From Tetrahymena thermophila SB210 (taxonomy: Eukaryota; Ciliophora; Oligohymenophorea; Hymenostomatida; Tetrahymenidae), in the NCBI RefSeq assembly GCF_000189635.1, contig NW_002475968.1, positions 62,001 to 126,000 of the forward strand: a stretch of DNA of 64,000 nt. The letters are read 5' to 3'. The notes beneath the pieces are model-generated. The model searched no databases. It saw only the letters and a program-made list of their open reading frames with translations, and was not told the DNA's origin. The position numbers and the translations under genes were made by a program. The first letter of the stretch is position 1, and each line of letters begins with the position of its first letter. This document shows positions 52,461 to 63,300 of the stretch, one piece after another.

Positions 52461-52883
52461 ATGGGAATGGGTACTCTTATTCATATTTTAATATATAGAT
52501 AAGGCAAACGTATCTATATTAAATATTTTAATGAAAAATTTTTAAGTGACATTAATTATAAAGATGAAATTAATACTTCTAATAACATTTAAAAAGAAAA
52601 ATAAGATATGAAGAATCTTAAAAAAGATATTCGTAAGATTAAAGCCAGAATATTTAAATAATTTTTTTCAGACTTAAAGTAGATAAATATGTTGATAACT
52701 GATACTAAAATGAGAAGAATTTTGCTAGGAAAGACATCAATTTAAATAACCTTAAGAGTATGGGGGATGGATATGTTAAGAAATGATCTAAGAGATTATA
52801 AAAAATTTCCACTAGCTATAAAAATTAATTTTAATATATATACCTTTATCAGGATTTTCTTTTTAAAAAAACATCAAAATTGA
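52461..52883 (+). CDS. short hypothetical reading frame downstream of channel 1
   Basis: A 140-codon frame from ATG 52461 to TGA 52881-52883 under the ciliate code, with coding-like segments (YRQGKRIYIKYFNEKFLSD; KQDMKNLKKDIRKIKARIF; TDTKMRRILLGKTSIQI; MDMLRNDLRDYKKFP). The same frame stays open upstream to about 52420 (YERDPKKQQNQFISM), so a 5' exon could exist. A second overlapping frame from ATG 52421 is also open but more hydrophobic. No family recognised. It could be a small real gene or a relic in the duplicated locus. Confidence 0.35.
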
Positions 52884-53235
52884 GTAAAAATAGAGGAAAT
52901 ATAAAAAAATAAGACTAAAACATAATTTGAAACAATTCTTAAAGTGTCTGATGGCATAAAATAGGAACTTTTTAGCTTATTTTAAAAATAAAATTGAATA
53001 GTTCCGTAACTTGTTTATTATTCTTTTTATTGTGTGACCTATAATAATTGATCAACTAATTAATTGTGTTGTAAATACTATCAGTAAGATCCTTGATTTT
53101 ACTGTTTATGTACCAGCTTTAGAATTATTATAAAATTTCTAATGAAAACAGTACTTTAGTTGTTTGTTTGTAATATATTTAACCAAGTTTTAAAATATTT
53201 TTAAGATTTTTAGTATGATGAATTTATTTTATTAA

Positions 53236-53601
53236 AAAGATATCAAAATAGAAAAAGTGCTAATGTTTCACTAAAATGTGATAAGACACTATTTATCATT
53301 TCTATTTAGCTCATTAATAAAAAAGATAGAGACAAATAAAAGCTGAGGATTAAATTTTAGAAAATCTTTCTAAAAAGTGAAGAGAGGATATTACAGTTGA
53401 AATAAATTCTAATATTTTAAACAAATATAACATATATAGTTTGAACTTTTTTAAACAGAAATAGAATAAACTAGTTTTTAAATGATAAAAGTTTTAATAA
53501 TTTTTTTTTTTTTTTAGTTGTATTTATCTTTCACAGGAGTTAGTAAGAGAAGAAGATTATAATTTCCAAGTAATAAGCCTAATTTAAATTTATAATTTTG
53601 A
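53236..53601 (+). pseudogene. internally deleted channel-gene relic 1
   Basis: The left part matches the start of channel exon 4: the C-linker region encoding the RYLNRKNVNVSLK...RHYLSF block, with intron end AAAG before it. Similarity continues to about 53490, where the functional copies encode VFKMTEVLI. After a run of about 16 T ending in AG, the sequence jumps to the extreme C-terminus of channel copy 1 (YLSF..GVSKRR..FPS), with a TGA at 53599-53601. A one-base loss near 53278 shifts frame relative to the intact copies, and a TGA follows. It therefore cannot encode a channel. It is the remains of a channel copy from which most of exons 4-5 was deleted. Confidence 0.75.
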
Positions 53602-54784
53602 AAGTCATTAAATTTTTAAATTTTACTAATATTGCTAAAATTTACTACATTTTTTGAAATAAAAGTCTTGAAAAATAAAACATTTTTACTTTTTAGCCTA
53701 CTTAAATAAATCAATACTAAATTTATATTGGTATTCTGATATTTATGTAGACAATAAATGTAAGAATCTAATTTTAATCCTTTTATAACATATAATTTTA
53801 CTATGATAATTAATCAACAAATAAAAACAATAAAATCCTTGTTAATAATATGAAATAAATCTTTTATAAAAACCTAAAATTAATTGTGACTAAATATATT
53901 TTTACAAATTAAAAATAGTAAAAAATTTTCTTATCAAACAAAAATATAATTTTGATTATCTGATTAAACTTCTATCTTTTCATATCATCTATCTATATTT
54001 TTAAAACTCATAAATATAAGTCATATCAGAAAAGAAACCTGATTCCCTTCATTTAAGGAGAAAGTTATCAATATTCTGTTTATATGGAGAATTGTTTAAA
54101 ATTTAATGAGATTATCAATTCGAAAAGATATATGATTTAAATACAAGTATATGCTGTAATCAATTATATATATTAATATGATTTTGAATTATTTCATAAA
54201 ATTTATTTCAAATTTGAGCAATTATCTAAATAATAATAAATATATAGCATTTATGAGACCAATGTTTGAAAATAAATCTTTTATTAAAGCATTTAATTAA
54301 TTGTTTTTTATTGATCAAACATAATAAAAATATTTCTTATGTAATAACTGAATGTTTTTATTTCTCTTATAAAATTTCTCCTTTAAAATAATTTATCTTT
54401 GATGCTGTTTATTTTTAGCTGAATATTTTTGTAGCAATTTATAATCTAAAATAATATTCAGGTCATATTATTAAATTAAATTTAGATTAATGAATTTCTT
54501 TTCATTTAAATTTTATTTAATGATATAAGTTAGTTTCGTTATTATAAAATATCTCAGTATATAAACCCTCATCGAAATTTTAGATATATAATATAAAGGA
54601 TATTGAGAATGTGAACTCATTTTAAGAAAATCCAATTTGATCAAATTTACACGTATTTCTGCTTAAAATATGGTTAGGGTTGGGTTTATTATTGTAGGCT
54701 GGGCTATAATTGTGCCTATCTATTATATTATATAATAAATAATTTTTCAAAAAAATAACAAATTAATTAAAAATAAACAAAAAA
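53602..54784 (+). other. duplicated 5' flank of secreted-protein gene A
   Basis: No gene. The stretch aligns by eye with 57875-58910, the flank of gene B: shared blocks include TTATGTAGACAATAAATGT / TTTAGACAATAAATATT and GAGATTATCAATTC(G/A)AAAAGATAT. It should contain the promoter of gene A. A G-rich blip GGTTAGGGTTGGG lies at 54672-54684 and is absent from copy B. Confidence 0.6.
53829..53890 (+). repeat. AAATAAATCTTTTATAAAAACC element
   Basis: One of four copies of a block reading AAATAAATCTTTTATAAAAACCT followed by AAATTAAT. Others are at about 54252-54302, 58075-58137 and 58507-58566, two upstream of each secreted-protein gene. The spacing shows an internal repeat older than the unit duplication. 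Confidence 0.6.
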
Positions 54785-55237
54785 ATGAACAAAACTTTAT
54801 TTTTAGTCCCTCTCTTACTTTTGATCGGAACTGGAGTCTACTTATTCTAAGGACAAAAGGGAAACCTCGAAAACTTAGTTCCTGTTAACTTCTAATAATA
54901 TGAAAACTGCACTATGAGCTTTCCTAATCCCTATCCTTACTTTCCCTGCTCTTAAGACTCAGGATACATTGATGCTTACAATCATTTCATGAATGCAACT
55001 TATTCTCCTTAAGCTTGCAGAAACTACATTATTTACAAGTAGTATAATATTTTAACCACTAAATTGATTAATTAAAACAATTATTTCTTCAATTGCTATA
55101 TTACTGAAGAAGTTAGATAAATTGCCAATTTTAACGAGTGTTTCTTCAAGCATTTCTATGCTCCTTACTACCTTACTTGCGCTGGTTTTGACATTTATGC
55201 TTATCCTCCCTACACTCCCTACTCAATTGATAATTGA
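54785..55237 (+). CDS. small six-cysteine secreted protein A
   Basis: Intronless 150-codon frame with TGA at 55235-55237. Residues 1-17 (MNKTLFLVPLLLLIGTG) are a typical signal peptide. The mature part is rich in Tyr, Phe, Asn and Pro with six cysteines (ENCTM, FPCSQD, QACRN, FNCYI, NECFF, LTCAG), suggesting three disulfides. It ends AYPPYTPYSIDN. The region is strikingly richer in C and G than its flanks, as expected of a highly expressed ciliate gene. Copy B at 58911 is close to identical. No catalytic motif is seen; secretion to the surface, mucocysts or medium is inferred from the signal peptide only. It looks like a ciliate-specific family. Confidence 0.85.
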
Positions 55238-57058
55238 AAGAAAGAAGTAATGAAAAATTATATATATATTAGAAATATTAAAAGCAATTTATATTTTACA
55301 TATGATTGTGGTTGCTATTTAAGATAAATAAAAAAAACTTGAAATTTAGAACGAATTTATATATTTATACATTATTGCTTTTTAATTTAAAGACTCCAAA
55401 AATATAAAGCAAACAAAAGAGATATATTTTCAATTATATTATTGGAAATAAATAATGTCATTTTATTAGCATTAATATCAATCATCTAATTTAAATGATA
55501 TTGATTTCATTTTTATTTTTCTTTAAATTTCTATTAATCATTAAATAAATTTTATCATAATTTAAAGAGAGAGTGAAATAATAAAAAAACCTAAATTTAT
55601 TTAAATAAAAGAGAGAAAATAATTTCAACTAAATTTTATTTTGATATATTGCATATAAAAAAATATATCGTTATGATTAATTAGACCAATCTAAATAATT
55701 TTTTTGCTTATTTCAACTTGGAACTTGGGTAACAAAATTTAATAAATTATGATTATGAAAAACTCTTCAGTATTTTCATTGATTAAAAGCTAAACAATAA
55801 TTGAAATAAAATTTCAGTTTTAAATAATATTTAATATTTAATGCTCTTTTTTTATTTATTCTTATTTTAAGATTATTACATTCTTGTCAAGCAAGCAAGA
55901 AAGCAAGCAAGTAAGTATTTATCTATCTATCCATCAAGTTCTATGATATTGTTTTTCATATTCTAAAATATAAAATAAAGTTATTCTTTTAAGTTCCTAC
56001 TATTTGTTTATATAAACATAATCAAATAATTTTATAAACTAAGTTTTATTAAATACATATTTTTATCACAAGCTATTTATTATTTCTTTTAGGAATTAGA
56101 GATATCTAAATACTACTTTGCTTAAATTTATTGTATTAAATTAATGTTTGAATTACTTAAGCTCTTTTAAACCTATTTAAATTATTTGAGTTTGATTTTA
56201 ATTAAGGATCAAAAATTTTATTTTTTTTGTATAATTTCAATCATTTTATAGCTCAATTAGTCAGTTATGCTATTAAATTACTATTTATTAGTTTTTAATT
56301 TTTTTAACTAATTCTAGATGAGATACTAAAACTTTTAAATAGTTCTGAATCTATCCTATCTGTTATCAACTTAGAGACATATTTAATAATTTGTTTTTAT
56401 TTTAAAATGCTTTAAATAATAAATATACTTATAATTCATTGGAAGAGAGAATATTTTTGAATATAATAATTTTAAAATTTTAGAAAAGAATATTAATTAA
56501 AAGGCATTAAAAAAAGATAAATTGAAAGTTTTTGTTTACTAATAAAGATAGTCATACTTGCTCTCATAAATAATCTAATTTTAATGATAGAAATTCATAA
56601 TAAGCTAATATAAAGGAAAAGATATTATTTTGGTGATTAAATGGTAAAGAAAATATTTTTGCTTTTTTTGAAGTATAGATTTACAATATTTAAAAAAATT
56701 CTAATATCCCAAAAAAAAATTTCATTTCAAATATTTAATAATTAAATGAATATTAAATATCAATTATTTATTCATTATCTACAATGGATTGAGTAAATCA
56801 ATAGTTATTTGAGTTAAATTTATTTTATTAACTTAAAGTTGAAGAATTAATAAATAAATGAAGGAACGGATCAATATTTACTTTTGCTAAAATTTAAAGT
56901 TGCAAGGAAAGAGAAATCTTAACTTAGCTTTAACTTTATCTATTTATTTAAAAGCAAACAGATTAAAAAAATTTCAATTTATTAATTAAATAGATACAAA
57001 TATTCATTCTTATATTCATAAAATTTTACTATTACCGTAATAGTTTTCTTTTAAGCCG
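55238..57058. other. intergenic DNA between duplicated units
   Basis: A/T-rich, with a (GCAA)n tract at 55888-55914 and an adjoining ATCT tract. From about 56787 it resembles the DNA upstream of the second channel (60023-60200), so it is the corresponding flank of a lost channel copy. No gene supported. Confidence 0.55.
55888..55914. repeat. (GCAA)n tetranucleotide repeat
   Basis: CAAGCAAGCAAGAAAGCAAGCAAG followed by TAAG and ATCTATCTATCC; same repeat class as at 6909 and 30006. Confidence 0.8.
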
Positions 57059-57487
57059 ATGCTAATTTAAGCCTGTACTCTATCAAAAGCCGTTTAAAAA
57101 AATTCAATAATAGTTTATACTTTACTGAATGATATTGAATAATTAAAAACTTACATTGAATATGTTTATTAACAATAACTAAATCAAATAGATGATCTAA
57201 AATCGTCAATCACCTATTTAGCAAATTATTTCTATTCAGTCGTAGAAATCAAGTGAGAGTTAATAAAAATTATAATTTTAATAATCAACAACCTATTAAT
57301 TTAAAAAAAAAGAATTCATGAATTCAATCTTTTATTAGTTGAGATTTGTAAAAGTTTGCAAAACTGCAAAAATCCTCCTCCTTCAAGTATTAAAAATAAA
57401 ATTTTAATTTAATAGATGCTTGCACATTTTGAAAATTTTAAGTAATTCTTTAATAAATTATTTAACCAAATTTAAAAATATAATTGA
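57059..57487 (+). CDS. small two-exon hypothetical protein
   Basis: Exon 1, 57059-57252, and exon 2, 57313-57487, join across a 60-base GTGAG...AG intron to a 122-codon frame plus TGA (57485-57487). Residues look coding: LIQACTLSKAVQKNS, YTLLNDIEQLKTYIEYVY, LKSSITYLANYF, then after the splice EFNLLLVEICKSLQNC and NPPPSSIKNK. It is mostly helical with no signal peptide. No family recognised. It sits where the duplication pattern predicts the 5' part of a channel copy, yet shows no similarity to the channel, so it may be an insertion or a chance frame that happens to splice well. Confidence 0.4.
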
Positions 57488-57526
57488 TATTTTTTATATT
57501 AATAAATAAATCAATAAATTTTAATT

Positions 57527-57874
57527 AAAAGACATTTAAATAAAAAATGTTAATATTTCACTAAAAATCAATATTAAAGACCATATTTATTATTTTTAGC
57601 TCTAGAATAAATAAATAGTGAAAATGTTGATTATTCCATTCTATCTAATAAATTTTGAAAGGAGATATCAGCTTAAATAAATGTTAAAATTTAAGCAAAC
57701 ATAGCATATTTGATTCGAATTTTTTTCTGCAAGCTTTAAATATGCTAGATTTAAAAAGGCATAAGCTTTAATAATTATTTTATTTTAAGAACTGAATAAT
57801 TATAATTATAGACCTACTTATATTTTATACATTAAGAAAATTTTCCAAGCAATAAAAAAATTATATTCTTTTGA
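57527..57874 (+). pseudogene. internally deleted channel-gene relic 2
   Basis: More decayed counterpart of the relic at 53236. The left part still aligns with channel exon 4 (AAATGTTAATATTTCACTAAAA, the ACCATATTTATTATTTTTAGCTC block, and the segment where intact copies encode LREEITVEIN). It then jumps to the channel C-terminus (block encoding DYRPTY in the intact gene at 57815-57830) and ends near TTTTCCAAGCAAT. Many substitutions and length changes disrupt the frame. The deletion resembles that of relic 1, implying it predates the tandem duplication. Confidence 0.7.
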
Positions 57875-58910
57875 AAATCATTTAGTTTTATTTTGAATAA
57901 TTACTAATAAAATTAAAATTTTTTTACTTTTTTGTAATCTTAAATGTTTAAATGCTAAATTTAGATCCGTATTCTTATATTTATTTAGACAATAAATATT
58001 ATGAACCTAATTTAAATCCATTTTACAAAAATATAATTTTAAATTTTAATAATGTAATTTAATCAATAAAAGTAATAAAATCTTTGTTAGAGTAAAGTTT
58101 TGAAATAAATCTTTTATAAAAACCTTAAATTAAGTCTTACTATTCATTTCTTTTATTAATTAAAAATAATAAAAAATTTTCTGATCAAATAGAAATACAA
58201 TTTTTATTATTTGATTAAATATCTATCTATCTGTCTATGCTTTTAATAAAAATAAATTATATTTAAAAAAAGTATGATCCTTTCATTTAAGGAGGGAGAA
58301 ATATTTACTATTTTTTAAACTTTATTTTTATGAGGAGTTGTTTAAAAAGTAATAATGAGATTATCAATTCAAAAAGATATTTGATAAAGATTTAGATAAG
58401 AATATATGGCTGAAAGCATTTATATTCTATCTATGTAATTTTAAATTATTAATAAAACTATAGTTTAAATATAAACAATTATCTTAATTAATTTATAATA
58501 ACAATAATAAAGTCTTTATGAGAGTAAAGTTTACAAATAAATCTTTTATAAAAACCTTTAATTAATTATAAATAATTATTTTTATTATTGATCAAACATA
58601 ATAAACATTTTTCTTATGTATTAATAGTATAATTTGTCTTATTAGATTTCTAATATAATATTATTTATCAATTCTTTAGAGTTCAGCTTTTTGATTTGAT
58701 TTGCAATCTAAAGTAAAATTCAGGTATTATTAATACAATTTAATTTTAGATTAATGAATTTCTTTTAATATAAATCTTATATAATTATATTAGTTAAGCT
58801 AAATATTATAAAGTACTTCGCTATATATCTACTCATCTAAATTCAATATACTATAAACTATTTATCAAAAAAAACAAAAAAATTAATTAATAATAAGTCA
58901 AAAAAAAAAA
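57875..58910 (+). other. duplicated 5' flank of secreted-protein gene B
   Basis: Promoter-containing flank homologous to 53602-54784. It carries repeat blocks at about 58075-58137 and 58507-58566 and ends in an A-rich leader directly before ATG 58911. Confidence 0.6.
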
Positions 58911-59372
58911 ATGAACAAAGTTTTATTTTTATTCCCTGTCTTACTTTTGATCGGAGCTGGAGTCTACTTATTCTAAGGACAAAAGAGTAACCTTGAAAAC
59001 TTAGTTCCTGTTAACTTCTAATAATATATTAATTGCACTAAGAGCCTTCCTAATCCCTATCCCTACTTTCCCTGCTCTCAGGACTCAGGATTCTTTGATG
59101 CATACAAACATTTCATGGCTGCAACTGATTCTCCTTAAGCTCCTTAAGCCTGCAAAGACTACTCTGTTTATAAATAGCAAAATATTTAAACCACCAATTT
59201 GATTAACCAAAACGATTACTTCTTCAATTGTTATATTACTGAAGAAGTTAGGTATATTGCCAATTTCAATAAATGTTTCTTTAAGTATTTTTATGCTCCT
59301 TACTTCCTTACTTGCAGTGGTTTTGACATTTATGCTTATCCTCCCTACACACCCTACTCTATTGATAATTGA
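58911..59372 (+). CDS. small six-cysteine secreted protein B
   Basis: Intronless 153-codon frame with TGA 59370-59372; paralogue of the gene at 54785. The signal peptide (MNKVLFLFPVLLLIGAG) and all six cysteines are conserved (INCTK, FPCSQD, QACKD, FNCYI, NKCFF, LTCSG), as is the ending PPYTPYSIDN. The three extra residues come from a tandem duplication of PQA (DSPQAPQAC). Differences are mostly conservative or surface-type substitutions (for example GYIDAYNHF to GFFDAYKHF), consistent with two functional copies. Confidence 0.85.
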
Positions 59373-60384
59373 AAGAAAGGAAAATTGTTGCTTGAATCTT
59401 TAGTAGTATAAAATAAAATATATAATCATAATATTAAAGTAATTTATATATTTTTTTTGTAGTTTAGATTTAAAATAAGTTAATAAACTTTAAAATATAT
59501 AATGAATTAATTTATAATATATTTTTTTTTAATTTTTAATAAAATTGGCAAAAGATATGAATTAAAAAATAATGTCTTTTTTCTTAGTATTATTAATCAC
59601 CTAATTTGAAAGGTATTGAATTAATTCAGTTTTCTTTACCTTTAACTTTCTATTCTTCATAAAAAAATTTTATGCTAATTTAAAGAATACAATATTATAA
59701 TTTATTAAAATAAATAAAATAGAGAAATTAATTATTGCAACTGAATTTTTGTGATTTAAAAATAAATAAATATATTACTACTATCAATTATATAAATTTC
59801 AATACTTTTTTTGCTTATTTATATTTCTATTCAAATTAAAATAAGCAGATAACATAATTTAATAAATTATGCTTAAGAAATATGATATAATTTTGGTTAT
59901 AAATAAGTAAATAAAATAATTTATTGTTTCTTGAAGTATAAAAAATAAATTACATCTCAAAAAAATTAATAATTTAATATCTATTAGATTTTAATATTTT
60001 ATGTATCTAAAATTGATTATTTGAGTGAGTGAGGGAATCAATAGTTATTTGAGTTAACTTTGTCTAACTTAAAATTGAAAAATTAATAAATCAATTAAAG
60101 AGTCAATATTTACTTTTGCTCATGAATTTAAAGTAATAAGGAACGAGCAATCTTAACTTCACTTTAACTATACGGATTTATTTAAAATTAAGCAAATTTA
60201 TATAAAATGTAAATTATTAATTGAATAGTTAGATAAATTCATTTTCATTTACATTAAATTTTTTTTTAATTAACTCTTAAAACAATTAAATTCTCTTAAT
60301 ATTATTTGAAGCTAAAGGCTATTTTTGATTTATTATTAAATATACTCACAAAGTAGATTTTAGATAAAAAATTAATTAGGTAAA
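59373..60384. other. intergenic DNA upstream of channel 2
   Basis: A/T spacer with the presumed promoter of the second channel gene; partly similar to 56787-56963. No other feature seen. Confidence 0.6.
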
Positions 60385-63300
60385 ATGAGTATGCCATCCC
60401 TGGAATACTACTATAAATAAAATAAATATCCAAATCAAAAATCATAGTTTTCATTATAAAACTAATAATCTATTGGTTTCGTAATTGATGAACAGCAACT
60501 TCCTCAAGAGAGTTAATTAAGCAGAAAGTGTTAGAAGAATTTATTCGAGATATAATGCACTGAAGTAGAGCTAGGACTTAATGGAGATCAAACTATATCT
60601 AACAATAGTGTATTTATGCTAAATAATAATAACTCAATATTGGATAATCTATTCTAAAATACAGAAGAAGCCAAGATTAAGTAAAGTAATTGCTCTGATA
60701 AATAAAGATAAGAAACATAAATCTCTGATTAAAATCTTGCACTCAATTAAACAATTAATAAATGCTAAGATCACATAAATAATTAAGATGAAGGAAATAT
60801 TTTTAATAAAATATTTAAAAGCGATGTCTAAGATATGAAGGATATTAAAAAGGGTATTTAGGAAAGCTCAATTAAGAAACTTTAGAAATCTTAGACAACG
60901 ATTAAAGATTAAAAAAAGAAAAATGATTTGATGATTGATAAGTAGAACGAAATGGATTTGATAAGATAAGATGTAAATTTAAAATCCCCTTCTGAGTGTG
61001 TAGGATGGATACCAGAAGAAATCATATACGAAAAAAACATCTAAGAAATGAATAAAAAACTTACTCTGGCTGTAAAAAATAACTTTAATAAAGCTGCAAC
61101 CTAGAATTATAAAGAAAAGAAGTACTAGTAGAACTTTTAAAAGGCAGCAGAAATTGTAAATAGACTTTTAAATACATCAATGAATAGAGTTATGAGAGTT
61201 AGATAGCATGTCAGAAATTTTATAATTTTTCTAAAGCTTAGGTACATAAACCGCAAAATTGATGATCTGACTGACAATGATTACAATTCAATTAATGATT
61301 TGAGCAATTTTTATAGGTCACATAAAAAAAAAAAGAATAATAAAAAGTTTATGAAATACTTCAACTTTATATTTAAGTTAAGCTAAAAGGTACCTATTTT
61401 TATGCCTACAGACACTTTGAGAGTTGTTTGGGATGTTGTTTTAGTTTTATTTACTTATTTTTTCCTCTACTTTTACTCAATTTTAATGTTTTTTGCTTCA
61501 GATACTCCTGATACTGAATTTATAAAAGATTTTTACTTTTGCACATTTTTTATTTTTATTATCGATGCTTTGATCAAATTTAATACAGCATTTTTTGATA
61601 AAGATTTAGTGATTATAAAAAGAAGGTAAATAGCAAAATAGTATATTCTATCAACAGTTTTTTTCACAGACCTTATAAGCCTATTGGTATTAGGAATCAA
61701 AGTCATTAAGAAAAGCAATTATATAGTCTATAACCCCAATCACGATTTGCTAACATATGGTTTTAATATGCTCATATTTTTTAAAGCAAATGGAATGTAA
61801 ATGAAGAAAATGAGCTTTGACTATGTTTTTACTCTTAAGGAAAGTGAGAAACATGTAATAAAACTGATTAACTAACTATTAAGCGTTATTACTGTTGCAC
61901 ATATAGGTAAAAATTTAAATACAAGATAATATTCTAATATATTTTTATTTTTTTAAATAATTATTTATATTAGCTGCAATTGGTTGGTATTTTCTGGGCG
62001 TGTAAGAAGATTTAAATATGAATTAACCTAATTGGTTAAATAAATTAAACATCTAAGAAGATTTATATTATCATAAATATATTTATGCTATTTATTGGTC
62101 AATAACTACTATGACAACAGGTATTTATAACCTATCTAAACAGTCAATTAAATTTTAAATATTCTTAACAATAAACAAATTTTAAAAGCAAAAAAAAATT
62201 ACAAATAAAGAGTCAAAATATATTTAATATATTCAATTTTATTTAACAATAAAGTTGGCTATGGAGATATAACAGCATCAAATTATGGAGAAGCTTTGTA
62301 TATTTCAATAAATATGCTTTTTTTCAGTTGTGTTTTTGCATACTCTATAAATAATATAGGATTTATATTGCAAGAAATTGAAAAATCTTCAAAATAGCTT
62401 AATGATAAAATAATTACTATGCAGAGGTATTATTTTAAAAATATATTTTTGTTTCTTTCTTCAATATTTTTATTAAAATACATAAATTTTAACATTCTGA
62501 AAATTTCCCATAACCCCCCCCCCCCCCTCCCTCCATTAAAGTATGAATAACAAACTTTAATTGAACAGAAGTTTATTTTTTATGTATTAAGTAATTTATA
62601 AAATAATTAATGAAATTAAAAATATATTTTAGGATTAAATTTGACAAATATTTTTTAATTTAAAGATATCTTAATAGAAAAAATGTTAATGTTTCACTAA
62701 AAAGCAGGATAAGACACTATTTATCATTTTTAGCTCAAGAATAAAAAGATAGAGACAAATAAGCAGAGGATTAAATTATAGCGAGTTTATCAAATAAGTT
62801 AAGAGAGGAAATAACAATTGAAATAAATTCTAAGATTTTAAACAAATATAACATATTTAGTTCTAATTTTTCAAAATAAACGTTGGATAAACTAGTTTTT
62901 AAAATGACAGAAGTTTTAATAAACCCTAATGAGATTATTTTTAAAGAAGAATAAAATGATGACATGTCTATTTATTTTATTTAAAGTGGAGTGATTGAAA
63001 TTTATTAACAATCAATATAGAAATTAGGAAAAGCAAGTGTCATTCAAACACTAAGAGATGAGAGTTTATTTGGGGAGATTTCATTTTTTTCTGGACTTTC
63101 AAGGAAAGCTTCAGCTAGAAGTATTAATCTTTCTACACTTTACAAAATTTCAAGAGAAGATTTTATTGAAGTCATTCATGAAAATAGTGAAGATTATGAA
63201 AGATTTAAAATGATCTAGGAATAAATTATTTTTTAAGGTGAACTACCATTGCTTCATGTAGAATGTTACAATTGCTAATAAATAGGGCATATTTCAAGTT

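Larger units (their letters stand above)
53236..55240 (+). repeat. tandem duplication unit A
   Basis: Contains channel relic 1, flank and secreted-protein gene A in the same order and orientation as unit B at 57527-59375. The units are offset by about 4.2 kb. The intervening 55.2-57.5 kb is partly similar to 59.4-60.4 kb (blocks CAATAGTTATTTGAGTTAA at about 56799 and 60041), which lies upstream of the intact second channel. Confidence 0.7.
57527..59375 (+). repeat. tandem duplication unit B
   Basis: Second copy of the unit at 53236-55240: channel relic, flank with two AAATAAATCTTTTATAAAAACC blocks, and secreted-protein gene B. Coding parts are far more conserved than flanks, which argues that the secreted gene is under selection in both copies. 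Confidence 0.7.

Noticed and set aside
54672-54684. Telomere-like GGTTAGGGTTGGG
   Set aside because: A single short match with no tandem array and neither pure TTGGGG nor TTAGGG; not a telomere or an interstitial telomere tract.
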